The position numbers were made by a program, and so were the translations under genes. A DNA stretch of 64,000 bases from Salsuginibacillus kocurii DSM 18087 (GTDB lineage Bacteria > Bacillota > Bacilli > Bacillales > Marinococcaceae): NCBI RefSeq assembly GCF_000377705.1, contig NZ_KB898628.1, positions 1-64,000 of the forward strand, given 5' to 3'. The first letter of the stretch is position 1; each line of letters starts with the position of its first letter. Below, piece after piece: positions 56,305-64,000 of this stretch. The notes beneath the pieces are model-generated. The model had not been told where the DNA came from. It saw only the letters and a program-made list of their open reading frames with translations, and did no database searches.

Positions 56305-58387
56305 AGCACCGTTTTTACTTGAAATTGGTTTAGAAGAAATGCCTGCTCGGTTTGTAACTGGCGCAATGCAGCAGTTACAAGAACGAGTAGAAGAGTTTTT
56401 ACAACAAGAGCAACTTGGGTATGAATCGATTGAAGCCTATTCAACTCCGCGCCGTTTAGCGGTAATTGTTAAAGGGTTGGATACGAAACAAGCTGATGTG
56501 GTTGAAGAAGCAAGAGGACCTTCGAAAGAAATTGCACTTGATGAGGACGGTGAATGGTCAAAAGCAGCCATCGGTTTTTCGAAAGGTAAAGGCGCTTCCC
56601 TTGATGACCTAGAGATTAAAGAAACAGAAAATGGGGAGTACGTTTTTGTCCGTGTCGAAAAGAAAGGAAAAGATACGGCCGTACTTCTTCAACAGATGCA
56701 AGACGTGATTACAAGCATGACCTTTCCTAAAAATATGCGCTGGGGCCATTACTCGCTCCGATTTGTGCGGCCGATTCACTGGATTGCAGCTATCTTTGCT
56801 GACAGCGTAATTCCATTTGAAATCACGGATGTAAAGACAAGCCGTCAATCGTACGGTCATCGTTTTCTCGGCACAGCTGTTGAAATTACGGATGTGGAAG
56901 CATACCGGGAAACCCTGTTGCAAGAGCATGTGCTGGCTCATCCTGAAGAACGTAAAAAAGCGATTGTTCAGCAAATTAATATGATTGAAGAGGAACAAGG
57001 CTGGCAGGTTCCAATGGATGATGAGTTATTAGAAGAAGTGAACAACCTGGTTGAATACCCCACCGCTTTGTTTGGACAATATGAGGAATCGTTTTTGGAA
57101 CTACCAAAAGACGTCTTGATTACTTCGATGAAGGAACATCAACGCTATTTTCCAGTAGAAGACAAGAATGGCACCCTTCTTCCTTATTTTGTTACCGTAC
57201 GAAACGGAGACCATGAACATTTGGAAAATGTCCAAAAAGGCAATGAAAAAGTACTTACAGCAAGGCTGCAAGATGCCATGTTTTTCTATCAAGAGGACTT
57301 GAAGCTAAACATTGATGAGACCACGAACAAGCTTGATCACATTGTCTACCATGAAGAGTTGGGCTCAGTAGGGGACAAAGTACGGCGCATCCAAACGTTA
57401 GCAAAAAGTTATGCTGATGCCTTTCAGGCAGATGAAAAAGAACAAGAAGTTGCCCAACGCACAGCTGCGATTGCTAAATTTGACCTTGTTACCTATATGG
57501 TGGACGAGTTTTCCGAACTGCAGGGTAGAATGGGCGAAGTCTATGCTTTAAAAGCAGGGGAAGCAGAAGAAGTAGCCATAGCTATTAATGAACATTACAT
57601 GCCTCGTTCTGCCGGAGATACACCAGCTCAGTCGAGAGCGGGAGCGATTGTAAGTGTAGCTGACAAAATGGATACGATTGTAACGAGTTTCTCCATCGGC
57701 TTAAAACCGACCGGTTCTCAAGATCCGTATGCGCTCAGGCGCCAAGCAGCTGGGATAGTGCAAACGCTACTGTTTCATGAAGTGCCAGCTGATTTAGGTG
57801 ATTTGGTAAGCGAAGCGATCCAAATAGCGAAAACTAATGGAATTGAAATTGCAGACGCTGCCAACTTGCAGGAGGAAATCGAGGAATTTTTCCGGATGCG
57901 CATCAAAAATCAATTGTTAGATACGGGCATTCGTTATGATGTAATCGATTCGATTCTTGCCAAAAAAATAAAAAGAGTCGATGTTCTTCAGGCTGCCGCT
58001 CAATTTTTAAATGAAAAAGCAAATGATCCAGCGTTTAAGCGGACGGTTGAAGCGTTAAGCCGCGTTACAAATATCGCGAAAAACACTGCGCTTGAAGAAG
58101 CTGTGATTTCTAGAGATCTTTTTGAACAGAACGAAGAAATAGTATTGTATGAAAGTTACTTGCAAGTGCAAGCTGAACTCCCAGCAGCTATGAAACGATC
58201 AGACATTGCTAGTGCTTACTTAACACTTGAACAGTTGGTACCAGTTATTGATAACTACTTTGAAGAAATTATGGTAATGAGTGACAATGAAGCATTGAAA
58301 AACAACCGCCTTGCTCTCATGGCTCATTTATCCGTTTTAATTCAGTCTTTCGCTGACTTTAGAAAGCTAGTGTTGACTTCAACTTAA
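56297..58387 (+). CDS. glyS: glycyl-tRNA synthetase beta subunit
   Basis: The tRNA-recognition subunit, 696 residues. The N-terminus [56 protein letters not shown] and [19 protein letters not shown] are hallmarks. I start at the ATG at 56297, nine bases after AAGGAGG, not the GTG at 56294. It is coupled to glyQ by an eight-base overlap. Confidence 0.97.
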   Translation: MSKAPFLLEIGLEEMPARFVTGAMQQLQERVEEFLQQEQLGYESIEAYSTPRRLAVIVKGLDTKQADVVEEARGPSKEIALDEDGEWSKAAIGFSKGKGASLDDLEIKETENGEYVFVRVEKKGKDTAVLLQQMQDVITSMTFPKNMRWGHYSLRFVRPIHWIAAIFADSVIPFEITDVKTSRQSYGHRFLGTAVEITDVEAYRETLLQEHVLAHPEERKKAIVQQINMIEEEQGWQVPMDDELLEEVNNLVEYPTALFGQYEESFLELPKDVLITSMKEHQRYFPVEDKNGTLLPYFVTVRNGDHEHLENVQKGNEKVLTARLQDAMFFYQEDLKLNIDETTNKLDHIVYHEELGSVGDKVRRIQTLAKSYADAFQADEKEQEVAQRTAAIAKFDLVTYMVDEFSELQGRMGEVYALKAGEAEEVAIAINEHYMPRSAGDTPAQSRAGAIVSVADKMDTIVTSFSIGLKPTGSQDPYALRRQAAGIVQTLLFHEVPADLGDLVSEAIQIAKTNGIEIADAANLQEEIEEFFRMRIKNQLLDTGIRYDVIDSILAKKIKRVDVLQAAAQFLNEKANDPAFKRTVEALSRVTNIAKNTALEEAVISRDLFEQNEEIVLYESYLQVQAELPAAMKRSDIASAYLTLEQLVPVIDNYFEEIMVMSDNEALKNNRLALMAHLSVLIQSFADFRKLVLTST

Positions 58388-58688
58388 TGTGTCGCCTTTT
58401 GTAAACTGGTGATGTTGAAGGCGTCGTAATTTGAATCCTGAAGCAAAGTGTGGAGAGCTTAGATGTGTCTGCTCTCCCACTCATGTGGTATAGCTTGAGG
58501 CTATCGCCAATAGTTTAGGCCAGAGCCGATCTACAAATAAGAAAACCATTAGGTGGTCTAAAGATTTAGCGGGGAAAAATAGCAACAACAGAGTATTGAT
58601 TAATGGACATTGGTTGTAGTAGTTATAAGCATGTGCCAATAGAGTATAACGCTTCGCATTTTTGCCAACTGCAGAAGTGAGTAGTTTG

Positions 58689-58880
58689 CAAACGCACTTC
58701 GGCTGTGCTGCGCAGGTGTAGAAAACTTAGTGCATGTGGTCAAGGCGCCTCCGCTTTTCGTTGTCCAGCTACGGGCGTTAGCGGCTTGCAATCGCTTCTG
58801 TACCGCGCTGCGGCGGCGCCAGCCGCCTCGGCGGTTAAGAGGCGTGCAGCGCCGCTGCTCAAACGCCCTCCGCTTTTCTT
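58689..58880. repeat. GC-rich intergenic repeat, copy 2
   Basis: The core (58741-58880) starts CAAGGCGCCTCCGCTTTTCG and ends CCTCCGCTTTTCTT, matching copy 1 at 26976-27114 in order and spacing: TTAGCGGCTTG, CTGCGGCGGCGCCAGCCGCC and GCGCCGCTGCTC. The upstream flank (TGCGCAGGTGTAGAAAA) is also shared. It lies 70 bp before ccpN. The rest of the 565-bp glyS-ccpN gap (58388-58688) shows no gene. Confidence 0.8.
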
Positions 58881-58925
58881 GTTTCCCTTTAGGGTTCATT
58901 CGTATATAATATATTGGAAATAGCA

Positions 58926-58944
58926 TAACACATTAGGTGTGTTA
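58926..58944 (+). promoter_or_regulatory. operator-like palindrome upstream of ccpN
   Basis: TAACACA-TTAGG-TGTGTTA, a 7-bp inverted repeat with a 5-bp spacer. It lies between a TATAAT-like -10 (about 58908) and the ccpN start. It is well placed for repression, perhaps by CcpN itself. Confidence 0.45.
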
Positions 58945-58952
58945 GCAAGGCG

Positions 58953-59609
58953 GTGAGACTCATCGAACTGACAGACCGGCAAGAATATATATTAGAAATT
59001 GTTAAAGCTGAAGGACCTATTACCGGAGAACACATTGCTGAGAAGTTATCTCTTACCCGGGCCACCCTGCGTCCGGATTTAGCTATTTTAACAATGGCAG
59101 GATTTTTAGATGCCAGACCTAGGGTAGGTTATTATTTTACCGGCAAAAAGGGATCGGAATTATTAACTGAACGTGTCAAGCAGATTCATGTCAACGAATA
59201 TCAATCGATACCTGTTGTCGTCAACGAATCTGCCTCAGTTTATGATGCGATTTGTACGATGTTTTTAGAAGATGTGGGCACATTATTTGTAGTTGATAAG
59301 GAATCACTTCTTGTAGGTGTTTTGTCCCGGAAAGATTTGCTGCGGGCAAGCATCGGAAAACAGGATTTAGAAAGTGTTCCTGTTTCAATTATCATGACAC
59401 GCTCTCCAAATTTAACAGTATGCAAAAAAGACGATCTGATGTTAGAAATTGCGAATAAGTTGATTGAAAAGCAGATAGATGCTCTACCCGTTGTCCGTGA
59501 ACGTGAGGACAAAGGATATGAAGTTATTGGCCGAGTAACAAAAACGAATGTTACCAAATTGTTGGTAGATATCGCTAATGATGAATGGGGCCAGACTGAT
59601 CAATATTAA
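58953..59609 (+). CDS. ccpN: transcriptional repressor CcpN
   Basis: Represses gluconeogenic genes (gapB, pckA) and the small RNA SR1 in B. subtilis when glucose is present. It is 218 residues: an N-terminal helix-turn-helix (TGEHIAEKLSLTRATLRPDL) and two CBS domains (VYDAICTMFLEDVGTLFVVD, EKQIDALPVV). The start is a GTG at 58953, which aligns with the B. subtilis N-terminus, but AAGG is only two bases away. The start is therefore uncertain. It is followed by its partner ppsR. Confidence 0.93.
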   Translation: MRLIELTDRQEYILEIVKAEGPITGEHIAEKLSLTRATLRPDLAILTMAGFLDARPRVGYYFTGKKGSELLTERVKQIHVNEYQSIPVVVNESASVYDAICTMFLEDVGTLFVVDKESLLVGVLSRKDLLRASIGKQDLESVPVSIIMTRSPNLTVCKKDDLMLEIANKLIEKQIDALPVVREREDKGYEVIGRVTKTNVTKLLVDIANDEWGQTDQY

Positions 59610-59625
59610 CGGGGGTGAGAAGTGA

Positions 59626-60450
59626 ATGGATGAATTAGGTGAACAAGTAATCGTTTATGTCGTTTCAGATTCGGTTGGAGAAACCGCTGAACTAGTGGTA
59701 AAAGCAGCTGCCAGCCAGTTTGGAAACGGGAAAATGGATATTAGAAGGATTCCATATGTAGAGGATGAAGCGACGCTAGAAGAAGTAGTGAAGCTGGCTA
59801 AAGAAACAAAGGCTATGATTGCTTTCACACTTGTTATTCCTGAACGCCGTGAGTATCTAATGAATCGAGCTGGTGCTGAAGGAATTGAAGTGGTTGATAT
59901 TTTGGGCCCAGTTCTAGAGCCAATGGTTAAACTTACTGGTGTGGATTCTCAAAATGAACCAGGATTAGTGTATAAATTAGATGAAGATTACTTTAGGAAA
60001 GTGGAAGCCATTGAATTTGCGGTGAAGTATGATGACGGCAGGGACCCCCGCGGTATTTTGCGTGCTGATATTGTACTAATCGGTGTTTCTAGAACTTCAA
60101 AAACTCCTCTTTCTCAGTACCTGGCTCATAAACGGCTAAAAGTAGCCAATGTACCACTTGTGCCAGAACTGGACCCGCCTGAGGAATTGTTTAAGATTGC
60201 ACCGGAAAAATGTATTGGCTTGCGGATCAGCCCTGAAAAGTTAAATGATATCCGGACCGAACGCCTTCGTTCGTTAGGGTTAAAACAAGAAGCAAACTAT
60301 GCGAGCATGGAACGGATCAAAACTGAACTGGATTATTCGGAGAAAGTGATGGAACGGATTGGCTGCACAGTGGTAGATGTTTCTCATAAAGCAGTCGAGG
60401 AGACAGCGAATTTAATTTCGAATATGATAGTAAAGAGTAAGCAGAATTAA
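59626..60450 (+). CDS. pyruvate, phosphate dikinase regulatory protein
   Basis: A bifunctional ADP-dependent kinase and Pi-dependent pyrophosphorylase of the DUF299 family, called YqfL in B. subtilis. It is 274 residues. The nucleotide site [15 protein letters not shown] is at about residue 150, and the N-terminus is [28 protein letters not shown] precedes the ATG. In B. subtilis it acts as a positive partner of CcpN. Confidence 0.93.
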   Translation: MDELGEQVIVYVVSDSVGETAELVVKAAASQFGNGKMDIRRIPYVEDEATLEEVVKLAKETKAMIAFTLVIPERREYLMNRAGAEGIEVVDILGPVLEPMVKLTGVDSQNEPGLVYKLDEDYFRKVEAIEFAVKYDDGRDPRGILRADIVLIGVSRTSKTPLSQYLAHKRLKVANVPLVPELDPPEELFKIAPEKCIGLRISPEKLNDIRTERLRSLGLKQEANYASMERIKTELDYSEKVMERIGCTVVDVSHKAVEETANLISNMIVKSKQN

Positions 60451-60467
60451 TTTTTAATAGATTTTTA

Positions 60468-60497
60468 TAGTCAAACTCCTTTTCATCTTATATAATA
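60468..60497 (+). promoter_or_regulatory. candidate dnaG-rpoD promoter
   Basis: TAGTCA (60468-60473), 18 bp, perfect TATAAT (60492-60497). It lies 230 bp before dnaG. The leader contains a CCCTT/AAGGG hairpin near 60616-60631. Confidence 0.6.
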
Positions 60498-60729
60498 GAG
60501 TATTGTGCTGAGATTTTAGCAAGCAAGATATTTATTACGTGAAAACTTTTATATTTTGAGAATTTGAAAATAAAAAAGGAGATTGTCTGTTTTTGTAGAA
60601 CGTTCAGTTTAGCCCCTTTTGTTCAAGGGAGCAGCCAATGGTTGGTGAATACAACCACTATGATCTTTATCCGTCTTTATATATTAGTTGCTATGCTTTA
60701 GCGAACACGGGGGAAGAGGGTGATGACCC

Positions 60730-62538
60730 TTGGCACAGCGTATACCAGAAGAAACAATCGAAGAAATACGGACAAGTGCTGATATTGTCGAAGTGGTCAA
60801 TGAGTATGTGCAGTTAACCAAACAAGGTCGGAATTATACAGGACTCTGCCCTTTTCACGGGGAAAATACGCCTTCTTTTTCTGTTTCATCGGACCGCCAG
60901 CTTTATCATTGTTTTGGCTGTGGAGCTGGTGGGAATGTTATTAACTTTATAATGGAAAGTGAAGGAATTTCATTTATCGAGGCCATTCAGCTGTTAGCGG
61001 AGAAGACCGGTGTATCACTGCCTGAAACGATAGCTGCTGCTAAAGAAGGAAATGATTCTGGTCATCAAGCAATGCTTGATGGACATGAACTTGCGGCAAG
61101 GTTTTATCATCATATTTTGATGAACACCAACCAAGGACAAGAAGCCTATGACTACTTATTAAGTCGAGGTGTGTCCGAGGATATGATGAAGCATTTTCAA
61201 ATTGGATATGCTCCTGCCCAGCATCAAGCTTTAACTGCCCTTCTGGAAAAAAGAGAGTATAAATTAGCTGAGATGAAAGAAGCTGGGCTTGTGATGCAAT
61301 CCGAGTCTTCCGGCGAGTACTTTGACCGGTTTATAGGGAGAATTATATTTCCTATACAAAATGGAAAAGGGAAAGTTATTGCTTTTGGCGGAAGGACCTT
61401 AACGAATGATGGGCCCAAGTATTTAAACAGTTCTGAGTCAGCGATTTTTAAAAAAAATGAAACCTTGTATGGCCTCGCAGCTGCTCGTCCCTTTATCCGA
61501 AAGCACAACCTGGCCGTTTTATTTGAAGGGTACATGGATGTGATAGCAGCTTCTAGTGCGGGTATTAACACGGGGATTGCGACTTTAGGAACTTCTTTAA
61601 CAGAACAGCAGGCAAGAACTATACGGCGGAACAGTGAAGAAGTGACAGTGTGTTACGACGGAGATGAGGCTGGGATAACAGCTGCAATCAAGGCAGCAAC
61701 TCTTCTCGAAGCAGAAGGCTGTAAAGTTCGAGTTGCTTTGCTAGAAGATGGCGAAGACCCTGATGATTTCATTCAAAAAGCTGGACCGGAACGATTCAAG
61801 CAAGAAATTATTGAAGCAGCTGTTCCGGTAATGACGTTTAAAATGAACGTGCTGAGACGGAATAAAAATTTAAAAAATGAAGGGGAACGCTTAGCTTATA
61901 TCGAAGAAGTCCTCGGAGAGCTGACCAACATTCAAGGAGCTGTGGAACGGGAACATTATATGCGGCAGCTTGCTGAGGAATTTTCTCTCTCGCTTGAAGC
62001 ACTTAAACATGAACAATCCCGCTTGTATCGTAAAAAGAAAAGGCAACAAAATGAAAATGTTGCATATGAATCAGCTGAGAAGCGTTCTTTTTCTTTTAAA
62101 GAAACAAAGCTTCGGTCAGCCTTTGAAAACGCAGAACGATATTTATTGGCGCATATGATGAATTCCTATTCGATAACAAAAACTGTTGAAAAGGAAGTCG
62201 GGGCTGAGTTTAATGTGGAAGAATACGCAGCGCTGGCTGTATATCTATATGGCTATTATGGCCGGGGATTAGAGCCGGACCCTGCTCACTTTATCCACTC
62301 AATTAATGATGAGGAATTAACCAGGTTGGCAACTGAACTAGCCATGATTGAAATCCCAGATCATATAACCGATGACGAACTTATGGACTATATGAAGAAG
62401 ATTAAGAATTACCCAAAATGGGTAGAAATAGAACAAAAAGAAAAAGAAATGCGCGAAGCGGAACGAAAAAATGATGTAACCACAGCGTTATATATAGCAA
62501 ATGAAGTAATAAGTTTGCGCAAAGAACTCACGTATTGA
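60730..62538 (+). CDS. dnaG: DNA primase
   Basis: Makes RNA primers for replication. It is 602 residues. The zinc site is CPFHGENTPSF with CFGCGAGGN. Toprim motifs are FEGYMDVIAA and YDGDEAG, and a C-terminal helicase-binding domain follows. The start is a TTG at 60730 after GAGGGTGATG. It precedes rpoD, the classical macromolecular-synthesis pair. The yqxD gene that precedes dnaG in B. subtilis is absent. Confidence 0.96.
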   Translation: MAQRIPEETIEEIRTSADIVEVVNEYVQLTKQGRNYTGLCPFHGENTPSFSVSSDRQLYHCFGCGAGGNVINFIMESEGISFIEAIQLLAEKTGVSLPETIAAAKEGNDSGHQAMLDGHELAARFYHHILMNTNQGQEAYDYLLSRGVSEDMMKHFQIGYAPAQHQALTALLEKREYKLAEMKEAGLVMQSESSGEYFDRFIGRIIFPIQNGKGKVIAFGGRTLTNDGPKYLNSSESAIFKKNETLYGLAAARPFIRKHNLAVLFEGYMDVIAASSAGINTGIATLGTSLTEQQARTIRRNSEEVTVCYDGDEAGITAAIKAATLLEAEGCKVRVALLEDGEDPDDFIQKAGPERFKQEIIEAAVPVMTFKMNVLRRNKNLKNEGERLAYIEEVLGELTNIQGAVEREHYMRQLAEEFSLSLEALKHEQSRLYRKKKRQQNENVAYESAEKRSFSFKETKLRSAFENAERYLLAHMMNSYSITKTVEKEVGAEFNVEEYAALAVYLYGYYGRGLEPDPAHFIHSINDEELTRLATELAMIEIPDHITDDELMDYMKKIKNYPKWVEIEQKEKEMREAERKNDVTTALYIANEVISLRKELTY

Positions 62539-62655
62539 ATGATAAATGCTGTAAAGTGACACGCTGAGGATTAGTGTATGAATAGAGAGCCTCTTTATTT
62601 AGCTTGTAGTGATATAGAGAAGTAAGTCGTGTGAAGAATGGAAGGAGGGGATCCT

Positions 62656-63774
62656 TTGGCAGAGAAACCAATGCGCCCTTTGGCGGAAGGCGAAATGTCA
62701 ATTGATCAAGTGAAAGAGCAGCTTGTGGAAATGGGTAAAAAGCGGGGTGTGCTCACCTACGCTGAAATCACAGAGAAACTAGCTCCGTACGATCAAGACT
62801 CAGAACAAATGGATGAATTTTTTGAGTTTCTTGGTGAGCAAGGCGTGGATATATTAAACGAAGGCGAAGAAGTTCCAAGCATGGAACAGGTTGCGAAAGA
62901 AGAGGACGAGCTCGACTTGAATGATTTAAGCGTGCCGCCCGGAATTAAAATCAATGATCCCGTTCGTATGTATTTAAAAGAGATTGGCCGGGTTCACCTC
63001 CTTTCGGCGAAAGAGGAGATTGAGCTTGCCCAGCGAATCGAAGAAGGAGACGAAGAGGCCAAACGCAGGCTGGCAGAAGCAAACCTTCGTCTTGTAGTAA
63101 GTATTGCAAAGCGTTATGTTGGACGCGGCATGTTGTTTTTGGATTTAATTCAGGAAGGGAACATGGGCCTTATTAAAGCAGTTGAGAAATTCGACTATAA
63201 CAAAGGTTATAAATTCAGTACGTATGCCACCTGGTGGATACGCCAGGCTATTACCCGTGCAATTGCCGATCAGGCGCGTACCATTCGAATTCCTGTGCAT
63301 ATGGTCGAAACGATTAATAAGTTAATCCGTGTTCAGCGCCAGCTTCTTCAAGACTTAGGTCGTGAACCAACACCGGAGGAAGTTTCTGAAGAGATGGACT
63401 TAACTCCTGATAAGGTACGGGAAATCCTCAAAATTGCCCAGGAACCTGTTTCCTTGGAAACGCCGATAGGTGAAGAAGACGATTCTCATTTAGGTGACTT
63501 TATTGAAGACCAAGAAGCACTTGCTCCATCTGATGCAGCTGCGTATGAGTTATTAAAAGAACAACTAGAAGATGTACTAGATACCCTCACTGACCGTGAA
63601 GAAAATGTTCTGCGACTTCGCTTTGGTCTAGATGATGGCAGGACTAGAACGCTGGAAGAGGTAGGTAAAGTCTTTGGAGTCACTCGCGAACGGATTCGTC
63701 AAATTGAAGCTAAAGCTTTACGCAAGTTACGTCATCCAAGCCGCAGCAAACGTTTAAAAGATTTTATGGAATAA
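62656..63774 (+). CDS. rpoD: RNA polymerase primary sigma factor SigA
   Basis: The housekeeping sigma factor, 372 residues (371 in B. subtilis SigA). Region 1.1 ([20 protein letters not shown]), region 2 with [19 protein letters not shown] and [15 protein letters not shown], and region 4 ([20 protein letters not shown]) are complete. The start is a TTG at 62656, preceded by GGAGGGG; the ATG at 62638 lies within the ribosome site region. It is followed by a strong terminator. Confidence 0.97.
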   Translation: MAEKPMRPLAEGEMSIDQVKEQLVEMGKKRGVLTYAEITEKLAPYDQDSEQMDEFFEFLGEQGVDILNEGEEVPSMEQVAKEEDELDLNDLSVPPGIKINDPVRMYLKEIGRVHLLSAKEEIELAQRIEEGDEEAKRRLAEANLRLVVSIAKRYVGRGMLFLDLIQEGNMGLIKAVEKFDYNKGYKFSTYATWWIRQAITRAIADQARTIRIPVHMVETINKLIRVQRQLLQDLGREPTPEEVSEEMDLTPDKVREILKIAQEPVSLETPIGEEDDSHLGDFIEDQEALAPSDAAAYELLKEQLEDVLDTLTDREENVLRLRFGLDDGRTRTLEEVGKVFGVTRERIRQIEAKALRKLRHPSRSKRLKDFME

Positions 63775-63786
63775 CTCCATCGTACA

Positions 63787-63817
63787 GGTCCCTCCTTTAA
63801 CATGGAGGGGCCTTTTT
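63787..63817 (+). terminator. terminator after rpoD
   Basis: GGTCCCTCC-TTTAACAT-GGAGGGGCC followed by TTTTT. It closes the dnaG-rpoD operon. Confidence 0.9.
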
Positions 63818-63923
63818 CATTTCATGTTTATCTTAAAAAGTGATAACCATATCAGATGGCAAGGGACTCAAAGTATAGCTATTAAATATCTACCCTTGCT
63901 ATAAATAAGATTGTACAAGCAGC

Positions 63924-64000
63924 TATACTGTAAACAAGTCAGCTAAACATAGGAAGTAGTTGGTCAGCCGCGGCTGATTGTTTCAGGTGAGGAGGCTTAA
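63924..64000 (+). promoter_or_regulatory. leader of a gene starting just past the window
   Basis: A TATACT -10 candidate (63924-63929), a perfect 14-nt palindrome TCAGCCGCGGCTGA (63964-63977) and a ribosome site GGTGAGGAGG (63986-63995) five bases from the window end. The coding start lies beyond 64000, so the product cannot be seen. Confidence 0.55.

Noticed and set aside
58600-58926. Overlapping frames on both strands in repeat copy 2
   Set aside because: They arise from high GC and few stops; no ribosome site, and the sequences do not match copy 1 as protein.

Overview
The window is chromosomal DNA from a low-to-moderate-GC, endospore-forming member of the Bacillota, family Bacillaceae. 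Three things point there. The long stretch from sda/yqeG to rpoD follows the Bacillus subtilis yqe-yqf-dnaG-sigA order almost gene by gene. Sporulation genes are present (uninterrupted sigK, sda, gpr, spoIIP, yqxA, yqfC, yqfD). RNA control elements are typical of the group (a CIRCE operator and a glycine T-box). A complete-looking Na+/H+ antiporter locus, apart from one subunit, and very acidic proteins suggest an alkaliphilic or halophilic lifestyle; I cannot name the genus from sequence alone.

Layout. 0-3 kb: sigK, the HU gene hbs, and divergent pssA/psd for phosphatidylethanolamine synthesis. 3-6.2 kb: a decayed patch with a frameshifted PucR/CdaR-type regulator, then glycolate oxidase glcD and glcF joined by an internal deletion. 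6.3-11.8 kb: a minus-strand Mrp antiporter operon, mrpA-[gap]-C-D-E-F-G, with no mrpB. 12-19.4 kb: a small secreted-type protein, sda with a DnaA-box cluster, and yqeG-yqeH-aroE-yhbY-nadD-yqeK-rsfS followed by a YihY-family gene and the yqeM methyltransferase. 19.4-27.5 kb: the competence locus comER/comEA/comEC, with metY where comEB usually sits, then yqzM, holA and rpsT. 27.6-33.5 kb: gpr, spoIIP, yqxA, lepA, hemW. 33.6-42.8 kb: the hrcA-grpE-dnaK-dnaJ heat-shock operon, then prmA, rsmE, mtaB, deoC. 42.9-54.7 kb: rpsU, an NfeD/FloA membrane pair with a third protein, yqfC-yqfD, phoH, pgpH, ybeY, dgkA, cdd, era, yqzL, recO. 54.7-64 kb: T-box-controlled glyQS, ccpN, the PPDK regulator, dnaG and rpoD.

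How the genes work together. Most are housekeeping: ribosome assembly and translation quality (yqeH, yhbY, rsfS, era, ybeY, rsmE, prmA, lepA, mtaB), replication and repair (holA, dnaG, recO, hbs), protein folding (the dnaK operon), and checkpoint or sporulation control (sda, sigK, gpr, spoIIP).

I do not see a new multi-gene system. The points most worth a second look are: the missing mrpB, replaced by 109 bp that carries a 40-codon reading frame coupled to mrpA; the glcD/glcF deletion with a decaying neighbouring regulator; an unrecognised broken gene between yqzM and holA; a 14-nt palindrome between the ribosome binding site and start of sda; and several non-coding repeats, including two copies of a GC-rich element and a 287-bp element with 10-bp terminal inverted repeats between the T-box and glyQ. 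Many starts were moved inward from the longest reading frame to match ribosome binding sites. TTG starts are unusually common and include rpoD and dnaG.
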